A stretch of 64,000 nt of DNA from Nocardia sp. CY41 (GTDB lineage: Bacteria; Actinomycetota; Actinomycetes; Mycobacteriales; Mycobacteriaceae). Shown here piece after piece: positions 42,521 to 51,207 of the stretch. The stretch lies in contig NZ_VUOS01000033.1 in assembly GCF_009829325.1 (NCBI RefSeq), positions 18,772-82,771 of the forward strand, given 5' to 3'. The position numbers and the translations under genes were made by a program. The notes beneath the pieces were generated by a model. That model was not told the DNA's origin. It did not search any database and saw nothing but the letters and a program-made list of their open reading frames with translations. The first letter of the stretch is position 1, and each line of letters begins with the position of its first letter.

Positions 42521-45130
42521 GTGTCCGACCCGAACGACGAGAAGAATCCGGCGCCCGACAGCGCCGAACCGGCCGACGCCGCCCGGGCCGACGCACGCCC
42601 CGGCGCTGCCACGGAACGCATCCCGGCCCCCGGCAAGGACGGCCCGGCGGCGTCTGCCGCGCCCACCGAACGCATCGCCAAGCCGCAGCGGCCGACTACC
42701 GCGCCATCGGGCACCGGCGATTCCGCCTCGGGTGCGGCCGCGTCGGCGACCAGTCCGAAGGCGGCGACGAGCCCGAAGGCGGAGGCGGGCACCCGCGGCC
42801 CTGCTCCCGCCGCGCCGCGAGCCGAAGGTGCGAAAGAAGCGCCCGCCGGCTCGGGCAGCGGTCCGGTCTCGGCCGAAGGCACCGGCGCACCGTCGAACAC
42901 GGCGGGTGCGAAACCAGCGAACGGCCCCGCGGGCAAGACGAACTCACCGGCCCCCGCACCGGCGGCAGGCACCGCGAAGAGCGCCAACTCCGCACACCCC
43001 GGCGACCAACCCGCAACCCCGGACAACCGCACGAGCCCCCCAGCCCGACCTGCCCCCGCGAACCCTCCGGCAGCAGGCACCGCGCCGAGCGCGAACTCCG
43101 TAAACCCCGGCGGCAAGCCCGCAACCCCGGACAACCGCACCAGCCCCCCAGCCCGACCTGCCCCCGCGAACCCTCCGGCAGCAGGCACCGCGCAGAGCGC
43201 GAACTCCGCGCAGCCCGGCGGCAAGCCCGCAACTCCGGACAACCGCACGAGCCCCGCGAACCGGCCTGCCCCCGCGAACCCTCCGGCGGCAGGCACCGCG
43301 CCGAGCGCGAACTCCGTAAACCCCGGCGGCAAGCTCGCAACCCCGGACAACCGCACCAGCCCCCCGGCCCGTCCTGCCCCGGCGAACCCTCCGGCGGCCG
43401 GGCCCCTCGCTGGGTCAGTCGCGCCCGATGGCATGAGCGCCAAGGGCACACCCTCCTCCGGCCCCGGAGCGAAGGCTCCGTCGCCGAGTTGGGCCCCGAA
43501 GCCCGCGGGCGGCGCACCCGGCTCGGCGACCGGCGGCACCGGTGATCCGAACGCTCCCGCCACCGCCCGTCCCCAGGTGAGCCGACCGGCCGCGCAACCC
43601 GAGGGCGGCAAGAGCACGCCCGGCGGCTCGGCCGCGTCGAGCGCGCCAGGCATCAAGGGCACGGCGCCCGCCGGACCGGCAGGCCCCGGCCAGGCGAACC
43701 CCCCGGCGGGCCAGGCCGGTGAACCGGGGCGTTCCGGCGCGGGCACGTCCGAACCGAATCGGCCCCCGAACGCCGATGCGGAGACCGCCGAAATCGGCGG
43801 CAAGGCCGCGCCGAAGCAGCCGGAGGCCGGCGCGGCGAAGCCCGGCTTCGCACCGAACCAGCCGGGCGAAGCGCGCACCGTGGTGATCAAACGGGATCAG
43901 ATGCCGTCTGGCCCGGCGCGCGGATCCGCGCCGGGCGGGGCCCCTGCAAGCGGTTCCGCTCCGAAAGACGCCGCGCCACAATCGACTCGGCCCACGCAGG
44001 ACAAGGCCGCGCCGGAGTCCGGCACGAAAGCGGGCCCGGCGGCAGCGGCCGCGAAGAAGGCGGGGCCGGGCGCGCCAGGTGACGCCACTGCATCCGGCGT
44101 GCCCACCGGCTCGGAGTCGCGGAACGCGGCTGTCGCGCCGGGCGTCGAATCCGCGACCGTCGTGATCCGCAAACCCCAGCCCCCGGCCGGGCCGGCGGCT
44201 TCCGCGCCGGAGCAGACCGGGGAATCCGGCGATCAGCAGAACCCGCCCGGTTCGGAAGACGTGACGATGGCGATGCCGGTGGTCAGCCGGGACGACGCAA
44301 AGACCGTCGCGCTCCCCGTCCAGCGCCCCGCCGACGGTGGCAGGCCGGGGACCGATCGTGTGGTCCCGCCCTCGGCGGGACCGGTTCCGATCACGAAGCC
44401 GCCGAGCACGCCCCGTCCGGCGGCCGGTCCGAAGCAGCCCGGCCCGCACGGCCCTTCCGCGCCGCCGCAGCACGGACCAGGAGTCGAGGAGACCCGACCG
44501 TCACCGCCGCGTCCCCAAGGCAGGCCGCGCCAGGTGGCGACCGCGCCGTCGCCCGCGGACGTCCAGCAGACGGTGCCCGCGCAGTCGATGTCGGGTCCGC
44601 GCGCGCCGCAGACCCGGCCCGTCGCGCCGCCGCAGCGGATCCCCCCGGCTCCGCAGCCGGGCGCCGGGGCGTCCGCCACCGGCCCGGCTCGACCCGATCG
44701 ACGGCTGATCGTGCTGGGCGCGGCGGGCGCGCTGGTGCTCGCGCTGGTCGCGGTGGTCGTGGCACTCGTCACGATGTCCGGCGACGACTCCCCCGAAGCG
44801 CAGGTGCGCGGCGCGATCACCAGCTACACCGACGCGCTGAAGGCAGGCGACCTGGACGCTCTGCGGTCCACCACGTGCGGTCCGCTGCACGACTTCTACC
44901 AGGGCATCCCGAGCGATCAGTTCGCCGGCGTGCACAAGCAGTCGGTGGAGCGCAAGACCATCCCGGTGGTGGACAGCATCGACGCCATCCGCATCACCGA
45001 GGACACCGCCATCGCGCAGGCCACGGTGTACACCGACGCCGATCCGGCGAAGCGGTCCGCACGCACCTTCGACCTGCAGCGCACCGACGACGGATGGAAG
45101 GTCTGCGACCCGCCCGGCAGCACCCAGTAA
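42521..45130 (+). CDS. large Pro/Ala-rich membrane protein, Rv0361-like, with tandem repeats
   Basis: An 869-residue protein. The first 725 residues are a low-complexity Pro/Ala/Gly/Ser/Thr tail that is probably cytoplasmic; one transmembrane helix (about 727-752, LIVLGAAGALVLALVAVVVALVTM) leads to an extracytoplasmic domain (757-869) related to DUF4878/Rv0361. M. tuberculosis Rv0361 is only 275 residues, so the tail is greatly expanded. It holds four 36-residue repeats and several short T-x-x-I/V motifs (TERI, TVVIK, TVVIR) resembling FHA-ligand sites. GAGGGG precedes the GTG by five bases. Function unknown. Confidence 0.85.
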   Translation: MSDPNDEKNPAPDSAEPADAARADARPGAATERIPAPGKDGPAASAAPTERIAKPQRPTTAPSGTGDSASGAAASATSPKAATSPKAEAGTRGPAPAAPRAEGAKEAPAGSGSGPVSAEGTGAPSNTAGAKPANGPAGKTNSPAPAPAAGTAKSANSAHPGDQPATPDNRTSPPARPAPANPPAAGTAPSANSVNPGGKPATPDNRTSPPARPAPANPPAAGTAQSANSAQPGGKPATPDNRTSPANRPAPANPPAAGTAPSANSVNPGGKLATPDNRTSPPARPAPANPPAAGPLAGSVAPDGMSAKGTPSSGPGAKAPSPSWAPKPAGGAPGSATGGTGDPNAPATARPQVSRPAAQPEGGKSTPGGSAASSAPGIKGTAPAGPAGPGQANPPAGQAGEPGRSGAGTSEPNRPPNADAETAEIGGKAAPKQPEAGAAKPGFAPNQPGEARTVVIKRDQMPSGPARGSAPGGAPASGSAPKDAAPQSTRPTQDKAAPESGTKAGPAAAAAKKAGPGAPGDATASGVPTGSESRNAAVAPGVESATVVIRKPQPPAGPAASAPEQTGESGDQQNPPGSEDVTMAMPVVSRDDAKTVALPVQRPADGGRPGTDRVVPPSAGPVPITKPPSTPRPAAGPKQPGPHGPSAPPQHGPGVEETRPSPPRPQGRPRQVATAPSPADVQQTVPAQSMSGPRAPQTRPVAPPQRIPPAPQPGAGASATGPARPDRRLIVLGAAGALVLALVAVVVALVTMSGDDSPEAQVRGAITSYTDALKAGDLDALRSTTCGPLHDFYQGIPSDQFAGVHKQSVERKTIPVVDSIDAIRITEDTAIAQATVYTDADPAKRSARTFDLQRTDDGWKVCDPPGSTQ
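42971..43402 (+). repeat. four 108-bp tandem repeats inside the Rv0361-like gene
   Basis: Four units begin at 42971, 43079, 43187 and 43295. Each encodes 36 residues of the form TAPSANSVNPGGK-PATPDNRTSPPARPAPANPPAAG. Units two and four are nearly identical in DNA; the first and third differ in a few codons (TAK, TAQ). The reading frame is preserved, so copy number can vary without frameshift. Confidence 0.9.
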
Positions 45131-45246
45131 CCAACCGGCCACGCGATAGCCGATGAACATCGATGCCGGTCGCGCCCGTCACATTCACCTGGTCAATGGT
45201 CCGGATCGCCAGTAGCATGGCCCGGATCATGAGCAGGGAGCAGACG

Positions 45247-46296
45247 ATGGCACGGCCGGACATCGATGTCGTTCCGGCGACGCAGGCCGGACGGCGATTC
45301 CGGGTGCGGGACCATTACGAGGTCGGCAGGGAGAAAGTGCGGGAGTTCGCCCGCGCGGTCCAAAACCACCACGCGGCGCATCAGCGCGAAGCCGACGCGC
45401 GCGCGCTCGGGTATCCCGGGATCATCGCGCCGCCGACCTTCGCCTCGGTGATCGGGATGACCGCGACCAGGGCGCTGCTGGACTCGGTGCTCATCCAGTA
45501 CGACCTGTCCCAGTTCCTGCAGACCGATCAGGTCTTCGAGATCTACCGGCCGATCCTGGCCGGTGACCGGATGCGCAGCGAGATCGTCATCGAGTCGATT
45601 CGCCAGTTCGGCGACAACGACTTCATCGTGGTGCGCTTCGCGCTGAGCAACCAGCACGGCGAGGTCGCCATCGTCGGGTCGACCACGATCGTCGCGCGCC
45701 GCGGCGCCGAGGTCGACGCCTCCCTGAGCGATGTGGTCGACAACATCATGATGCACGGGCGCCCGCTGGAATCCCCGGCAGCCGCCGCCGATACGGCGCA
45801 CGATGACGCGCTGGTGCCGCTCGGCGTCGGCCCGTTGGTCGAGCCGGACGGCCACGAGATGACGACCGTGCACACGGCGCCCACGTTCGACGAACTCACC
45901 GCAGGCGATCGGCTTCCCGACGGCGCCTTCCGGCTGACCCGCGGCGACCTGGCGAACTACGCGGGCGTGTCCGGGGACGCCAATCCGATCCACTTCAGCG
46001 ACCACGCCGCGCAGCTGGCCGGTCTGCCGACCGTGGTCGCGCACGGCATGCTGACCATGGGCTTGGCCGGTGGCTACCTCGCCGCGTGGTTGGGCGATCC
46101 GACCGCCATCCAGAAGTTCAGCGTGCGGTTCTCCGGCTTCGTCCCGGTCGCCGCCGACGCGGCGAGCACGGTCGATTTCTCCGGCCGGATCAAGTCGCTG
46201 GACCCGAGTGCGCGCACCGCGACCATCCTGCTCGGCGGCACCTCCGAAGGGCGGAAGTTGTTCGGCCGCGCGGTGGCCGAGGTCCGGCTGCGCTAG
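45247..46296 (+). CDS. fused MaoC-type (HadA-HadB-like) (3R)-hydroxyacyl dehydratase
   Basis: A 349-residue protein joining two hot-dog domains. The N-terminal half (about 1-160) resembles HadA/HadC-type subunits (GYPGIIAPPTFASVI). The C-terminal half contains the catalytic hydratase-2 motif YAGVSGDANPIHFSDHAA (Asp and His) and VVAHGMLTMGLAGGYLAAW. Such fusions dehydrate 3-hydroxyacyl-ACP or -CoA, in mycolic acid or lipid synthesis. GAGCAGGGAG lies before ATG 45247; upstream ATGs at 45229 and 45217 are less well placed. Confidence 0.9.
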   Translation: MARPDIDVVPATQAGRRFRVRDHYEVGREKVREFARAVQNHHAAHQREADARALGYPGIIAPPTFASVIGMTATRALLDSVLIQYDLSQFLQTDQVFEIYRPILAGDRMRSEIVIESIRQFGDNDFIVVRFALSNQHGEVAIVGSTTIVARRGAEVDASLSDVVDNIMMHGRPLESPAAAADTAHDDALVPLGVGPLVEPDGHEMTTVHTAPTFDELTAGDRLPDGAFRLTRGDLANYAGVSGDANPIHFSDHAAQLAGLPTVVAHGMLTMGLAGGYLAAWLGDPTAIQKFSVRFSGFVPVAADAASTVDFSGRIKSLDPSARTATILLGGTSEGRKLFGRAVAEVRLR

Positions 46297-46304
46297 CGCG
46301 GGGG

Positions 46305-47771
46305 TCACTCCCCGAGCACGGAGTGCATCAGGTAGACGTTGTAGTCGCTCCAGGTCGACAGGGTGAAATAGAAGTCCGTCCCGGACGACCACGGGTGGAT
46401 GAACCCGCCGTACAGCTCGGGATAGCTCAACGCCGACACCGTCGGCGTGCTCTCCGACCACACGCCCTGCGGTGTGTCCGATTCCCGTACGACGATGGCG
46501 GCCTTCGTCGTGTCCAGATAGCTCATCTGCCAGACGCCACGGGCGGCGTCGTAGCGGACGGACAGTTCACCGGCGGGACCGTCCACGATCGGCGTGGCGG
46601 AGCCGAATCCTCCGACGGGAGTCCACGCGCCGTCGCGCCAGTACTGGTAGGCCGTGGTGTTGAGCAGCTGGTCCTCCGGCACGCGGGCCAGCCCGACCGC
46701 GCCGAGGCGGGTGTTGGGCGTACCGAACATGTAGACGTGACCTTCGTGCGGAACCATCGCGCTGACTTGGAAATTCGCCAGACCGAAGATGTTGTCCCAG
46801 CGCGCGTGCGGGTCCTTCGTCCAGGTCTGGCCGTGGTCGTCGGAGTAGGCGATGCCGCCGTAGTTCGTGAAGAAGGTGCCCGGCAGGCTGTTCCAGGTCC
46901 GAATCGACATGTAGCTCAGGTACTGCCGCTCGCCGAGCGCGAAACCCGAGGTGGGAATGGTGGTGACCTCGACGTTGTCCAGCTTGCGGCTGGAGAGCAC
47001 CTCGGCGGCGTGGCACCGATCGTCGGTGACCATCCGGTCGAAGGTCACGCCGTCGGCGAGGTCGCGATCGGTGCTGAAGGCCAGCACGTTGCTCCGCCAA
47101 TCCAGCCCCATGCCACCGGGCGGATGGAAGCCGCGGCCCACGGTGTCGCCGAACGCGGTCGCGATCTCGCCCGGCGCGCTCTCCCACATGATGCCGAGGT
47201 CGGTGCCGTCCACCTGCCACCGTTTGTCGGTGCGGTTCACCGAGTTCGCGCCGGTCAGCTTCGCCACCTCGCGGGCGGGGCCCAGCCGCGGCGCGGGCCG
47301 GGCCGGTGACTGCGCCGCGGGTTCGACCGGCGGCCGCACCGGCGCGGGCGGCGGCGGCACCTGGCCGGGGTCCGGACCGGGACCGGGAATCGCGAAGTGG
47401 AACGGCTTGGGATTCAGCAGGATCTCCGGGATTCCGAGCTGAGCCGCGAGACTCGGTGGCGCGCCGGGCAGATCGGTGAGATCCGGGCAGGGGTTGACGC
47501 AGGGGTCCGGCGGTAGCTCCATCCGCGTGCGCTTCGGCGTGGGTTCGGGGGCATTCGCCGGGAGCACGGTGACCACCGGATAGGGAATCGGCACCTCCAG
47601 CGTTTTCGGCACCAGTGGCTCGTGAGTCGCCACCGGGTCGGTCGCGCACGGCCCCACTCCCGGAACAGCGGCGGCCGTTTCGGGCGCGGCCGCGGCGGGC
47701 CCATCGGCGTAGACCAGCATTGCCGCGCCGATCACCACCGCACCGACGGCGGCCGGCATTCGCATCGCCAT
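46305..47771 (-). CDS. secreted DUF4185 domain protein
   Basis: A 488-residue exported protein. The signal peptide (residues about 5-30, ending GPAAAAPETAAA) is followed by a Pro-rich linker to residue 190 and a DUF4185 beta-propeller-like domain (VDGTDLGIMWESAPGEIATAFGDTVG, SDDHGQTWTKD, GVWQMSYLD, GGFIHPWSS). These domains resemble glycosidases; a role in cell-wall glycan binding or cleavage is likely but untested. ATG at 47771 has GAGGGG six bases upstream. It converges with the MaoC gene and is divergent from the excalibur genes. Confidence 0.88.
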   Translation of the reverse strand: MAMRMPAAVGAVVIGAAMLVYADGPAAAAPETAAAVPGVGPCATDPVATHEPLVPKTLEVPIPYPVVTVLPANAPEPTPKRTRMELPPDPCVNPCPDLTDLPGAPPSLAAQLGIPEILLNPKPFHFAIPGPGPDPGQVPPPPAPVRPPVEPAAQSPARPAPRLGPAREVAKLTGANSVNRTDKRWQVDGTDLGIMWESAPGEIATAFGDTVGRGFHPPGGMGLDWRSNVLAFSTDRDLADGVTFDRMVTDDRCHAAEVLSSRKLDNVEVTTIPTSGFALGERQYLSYMSIRTWNSLPGTFFTNYGGIAYSDDHGQTWTKDPHARWDNIFGLANFQVSAMVPHEGHVYMFGTPNTRLGAVGLARVPEDQLLNTTAYQYWRDGAWTPVGGFGSATPIVDGPAGELSVRYDAARGVWQMSYLDTTKAAIVVRESDTPQGVWSESTPTVSALSYPELYGGFIHPWSSGTDFYFTLSTWSDYNVYLMHSVLGE

Positions 47772-47885
47772 AGCAAACCCCTCGGAATCCATTGCGGACA
47801 CGAACCTTGCGGACACGAACCAGCGGAACGACCCTACCGCGTTCGACTTTCGGAGACCGGCAGACCGACACGCCCAATAAAAAGC

Positions 47886-47900
47886 ATGAATTTGCTTCAT
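47886..47900. promoter_or_regulatory. AT-rich dyad upstream of DUF4185 and excalibur genes
   Basis: ATGAA-TTTGC-TTCAT forms a short inverted repeat in a stretch that is much richer in A/T than the rest of the window. It lies in the divergent promoter region, 115 bases before the DUF4185 start. Could be an operator. Confidence 0.3.
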
Positions 47901-48054
47901 TTGCACCGGCCGCGGCGTCCAGCGTTGCTAGCGTCCACTTCGCGACGACTCCAGTCGGGGAGAGTGGCCGTCCGGGGCACCGCTCCGGGTCATAGTTCGA
48001 ACCCGTTGCCGCCGAGGCCTTCACCGTGCCCGGCGCCGACCGAGAACGGATCAC

Positions 48055-48423
48055 ATGAAGAACACACTCCTGCGCACCCTGCTCGGCGTCGGCTCCGCCT
48101 GCCTGCTCACCACCGCCGCGCTCACCCTCGGGTCACCCGTGGCCGCAGCCGACCCGCTCACCGACCTGCTCTGCGCCTCCGGGTCCGCGCAGTTCTGCCC
48201 ACCGCCCGCGGCGCCGCCGCAAGCTGCCCCACCTGCCCCGAACAATCCGCAGCAGCCGAATCCGCCGCAGCGGAACAACCCACCGGCGCAAGTCCCCCCG
48301 GGCGGCCCCTCCTACAAGAACTGCACGGAGGTCCGCAACGCCGGCAAGGCTCCGCTGTTGCGCGGGCAGCCGGGTTACGCCCCGCACCTGGACCGGGACA
48401 ACGACGGCGTCGCCTGCGAGTGA
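48055..48423 (+). CDS. excalibur calcium-binding domain protein 1
   Basis: A 122-residue exported protein. The signal peptide ends at SPVAAA (about residue 32). A Pro/Asn-rich linker follows, then the excalibur domain YKNCTEVRNAGKAPLLRGQPGYAPHLDRDNDGVACE: Cys pair and the Ca2+-binding DRDNDGVACE end. Such domains bind calcium at the cell surface. A second similar gene follows 34 bases later in the same direction. Role unknown; probably cell-envelope. Confidence 0.9.
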   Translation: MKNTLLRTLLGVGSACLLTTAALTLGSPVAAADPLTDLLCASGSAQFCPPPAAPPQAAPPAPNNPQQPNPPQRNNPPAQVPPGGPSYKNCTEVRNAGKAPLLRGQPGYAPHLDRDNDGVACE

Positions 48424-48457
48424 ATCGCACCGGCGCACCGGCCGATCCCGGAGCAGG

Positions 48458-48793
48458 ATGGAAGGCGTGACCAAGTCAGTTCTCCGCATCGCGCCCGCGA
48501 TCGGGGCGGCGCTGCTGGCGGCCGGAGCGAGCGCGCTTCTGCCGCAGGCGGCGTCCGCCCTGCCTGCTCCGGCCGTCGCGATCGCCGGACCGCACGAAGA
48601 CCATCCGATCCCGCACAATCGCTCCGGCCCGAAGGGCGACAGCGAGCGACCCGAGGAACCCGCCGAGCGATCGCCGCGGATCTACACCGATTGCGACCAG
48701 GTGCGGGCGGAGGGCGCCGGGCCGCTGTACCGCGGGCAGCCCGGCTTCAACGCGCGGCTGGACCGCGACGGCAACGGAATCGCCTGCGACTAG
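48458..48793 (+). CDS. excalibur calcium-binding domain protein 2
   Basis: A 111-residue exported protein, paralogue of the preceding gene: signal peptide to about residue 34, a charged linker rich in His, Asp, Glu, then IYTDCDQVRAEGAGPLYRGQPGFNARLDRDGNGIACD with the same Cys pair and Ca2+ loop. The two genes arose by tandem duplication. An alternative GTG start at 48467 is possible. Its stop TAG shares the bases CTAG with the stop of the convergent EmbR-like gene. Confidence 0.9.
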   Translation: MEGVTKSVLRIAPAIGAALLAAGASALLPQAASALPAPAVAIAGPHEDHPIPHNRSGPKGDSERPEEPAERSPRIYTDCDQVRAEGAGPLYRGQPGFNARLDRDGNGIACD

Positions 48794-49908
48794 CGCAGCG
48801 CCTGGAAGACCAGGATCGTCCCGCCGATCCGGATCTGATCACCGTCGGCGAGCAGCGCGCCACTGTCGATCGCCTCGTCGTTGACGAAGACGCCGTTGGC
48901 CGAATGCAGGTCCTTGATCAGCAAGCCGGCGCGGCTCGGCATGATGTGCGCGTGGTAGCGGCTGGCCCGCGGATCTTCCAGGACCAAGTCGTTGTCGGTC
49001 ATCCGGCCGATGCGCAGCCCGCCCTGGGCGATCGCCACCACGCGACCGTCCGGCATCCGCAGCTGTCCGCTGCGCACCGCGCGCGGCACCTCGGTGACCG
49101 TCTCGGTCATCGCCGCGGCCAGCCGCTCGACCTGCCGCAGTTCGACCGTGCTCAGCGGCTCCTGTCGCAGCACGCGCTGCTCCAAGTCGATCAGTGCCGG
49201 TCCGGGGTCGATGCCGAGTTCGTCGGCCAGCACCCCCCGCACCTTCCGGCACGCTTCCAGCGCGTCCGCCTGACGTCCGGACAAGTACAACGCGGTGATC
49301 AGCTGACCCCACAGCGGTTCACGCAGCGGCTGCTCATTGGTCATCGCGACCAGCTCGCCGATCACCGAAGAAGCCCGACCACAAGCGATTTCGGCGTCGA
49401 TGCGAGCCGAGGCGGCCAGCAGCCGCTCCTCGTCCATCGCGGTGGCGAAGCCGTCGGCGAACTGCAGTCCGGCCAGGTCGGCCAGCGCTCGGCCGCTCCA
49501 TTCGCGCAGCGCGGAGCCGAACAGCTGCGCCGCGCCGGCGTGATCGCCCGCGTCGGCCGCACGGGCGCCCGCCTCCCGCGCCGCCTCGAATCGACCCAGA
49601 TCGCATGCGGTCTCGTCGATCTCCAGCCGATAGCCCGACGATTCCGTACGCAGCACCGTTGCCGGGTCCACCCCCGAATTCCGCAGCGCCTTGCGAATAT
49701 TCGAGACGAAGACCTGCAGGCTGGCGGCATAGGAGTCGGGTGGATCCTCGTTCCACACCAGGTCGGCGAGCGCGGCCGAGGACACCGCGCGCCGCCGATT
49801 CACCGTGAGCGCGGCGAGCAGAGCTCGCGGTTTGGGCCCGCCGACCGCCACCGGTTCACCACCGACGAGCAGTCGCACGGGCCCGAGCACGCGCACATCC
49901 AGACTCAT
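48790..49908 (-). CDS. EmbR-like transcriptional regulator (SARP-type with FHA domain)
   Basis: A 372-residue regulator with three parts: an OmpR/SARP winged helix (residues about 5-95, AALTVNRRRAVSSAALADLVW), a bacterial transcriptional activator domain (about 100-250), and a C-terminal FHA domain (about 290-370, GLRIGRMTDNDLVLEDPRASRYHAHI, DLHSANGVFVND). The FHA domain binds phosphothreonine proteins, so the activity probably depends on a Ser/Thr kinase, as with EmbR and PknH in M. tuberculosis. The kinase is not identified here. The first GTG, two codons upstream, is an alternative start. Confidence 0.93.
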   Translation of the reverse strand: MSLDVRVLGPVRLLVGGEPVAVGGPKPRALLAALTVNRRRAVSSAALADLVWNEDPPDSYAASLQVFVSNIRKALRNSGVDPATVLRTESSGYRLEIDETACDLGRFEAAREAGARAADAGDHAGAAQLFGSALREWSGRALADLAGLQFADGFATAMDEERLLAASARIDAEIACGRASSVIGELVAMTNEQPLREPLWGQLITALYLSGRQADALEACRKVRGVLADELGIDPGPALIDLEQRVLRQEPLSTVELRQVERLAAAMTETVTEVPRAVRSGQLRMPDGRVVAIAQGGLRIGRMTDNDLVLEDPRASRYHAHIMPSRAGLLIKDLHSANGVFVNDEAIDSGALLADGDQIRIGGTILVFQALR

Positions 49909-49939
49909 GTGCACTCGGCCCCTGACGGGTGTATCAGGG

Positions 49940-50974
49940 TCAGGCGCTGATCGAGCGTCCGGCGGAGTGCAGGTCGTTGCACGCCTCGACCACGCGCGCC
50001 GCCATCGAGGCCTCGGCCTTCTTCAGGTAGCTGCGCGGGTCGTAGGCCTTCTTGTTGCCCACTTCACCGTCGATCTTCAGCACGCCGTCGTAGTTGGCGA
50101 ACATGTGCCCGGCGACCGGCCGCGTGAACGCGTACTGGGTGTCGGTGTCCACGTTCATCTTCACCACGCCGAAACGCAGCGAGTCCTCGATCTCGGACTT
50201 CAGCGAGCCGGAGCCGCCGTGGAAGACGAAGTCGAACGGCTGCGCGTCGGCGCCGAGACCGAGCTTGGCCGCCGCCACGCGCTGGCCCTCGGCGAGCACC
50301 TCGGGCTTGAGCACGACGTTGCCCGGCTTGTACACGCCGTGCACGTTGCCGAAGGTCGCCGCGAGCAGGTACTTGCCGTTCTCGCCCGCGCCGAGCGCGT
50401 CGATGGTCTTCTCGAAGTCCTCCGGCGAGGTGTAGAGCTTCTCGTTGATCTCGGCCTCGACACCGTCCTCTTCACCGCCGACGACACCGATCTCGACCTC
50501 GAGAATGATGTTCGCCGCGTGCGTGGCCTTCAGCAGTTCCTTGGCGATCTCGAGGTTCTCGTCGATCGGAATCGCGGAGCCGTCCCACATGTGCGACTGG
50601 AACAGCGGGTTCCGGCCTGCGTTGACCCGCTCCTGGGAGATCGCCAGCAGCGGCCGGACGAAGGTGTCCAGCTTGTCCTTGGGGCAGTGGTCGGTGTGCA
50701 GCGCGATGGTCACGTCGTACCTGGCCGCGACCACGTGCGCGAACTCGGCCAGCGCCACCGCGCCGGTGACCATGTCCTTCACGCCTTGGCCGGAGCCGAA
50801 TTCCGCGCCGCCGGTCGAGAACTGGATGATGCCGTCGCTGCCCGCGTCCGCGAAGCCCTTGATGGCCGCGTTGACCGTCTCCGACGACGTGCAGTTGATG
50901 GCCGGGAAGGCGAAGGAATTGGCTTTGGCCCGACCGAGCATCTCGGCGTAGACCTCCGGAGTCGCGATGGGCAC
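49940..50974 (-). CDS. fba: class II fructose-bisphosphate aldolase
   Basis: A 344-residue zinc-dependent aldolase of glycolysis and gluconeogenesis. Metal ligands are visible: His in LHTDHCPKDK (about residues 92-95), Glu in EVEIGVVGGEEDG and His in FHGGSGS; IIQFSTGGAEF and DTDTQYAFTRP are family segments. The GTG start has GGAGG seven bases upstream. It is the orthologue of Rv0363c, whose neighbours Rv0364 (DedA) and Rv0365c (GH76) also follow here. Confidence 0.97.
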   Translation of the reverse strand: MPIATPEVYAEMLGRAKANSFAFPAINCTSSETVNAAIKGFADAGSDGIIQFSTGGAEFGSGQGVKDMVTGAVALAEFAHVVAARYDVTIALHTDHCPKDKLDTFVRPLLAISQERVNAGRNPLFQSHMWDGSAIPIDENLEIAKELLKATHAANIILEVEIGVVGGEEDGVEAEINEKLYTSPEDFEKTIDALGAGENGKYLLAATFGNVHGVYKPGNVVLKPEVLAEGQRVAAAKLGLGADAQPFDFVFHGGSGSLKSEIEDSLRFGVVKMNVDTDTQYAFTRPVAGHMFANYDGVLKIDGEVGNKKAYDPRSYLKKAEASMAARVVEACNDLHSAGRSISA

Positions 50975-51207
50975 AGTAAGACCTCCGTGTTGTGCGGCAA
51001 AGACCTATTTTGTCAGCCTTCACCCTAAGGCAGCGGTGTTTCGCCTGGTATGCAGGGAGGGAGTGCGCGAAGTTGACCCACCGGTAATTTTGCGCACAGC
51101 ACGAGCATTCTCAGGCGGAGCCGGTACTGTGGGGCCGGTAATTTGCGCTGGCAGCTTCCGACGCGGTGGCAAGCGATTCAGCCAGCCGTATCGGGACAGG
51201 AGGCCAC

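Noticed and set aside
42971..43402. Regular repeats that might suggest a CRISPR array
   Set aside because: The units are 108 bp with no unique spacers and are in frame inside a coding gene.
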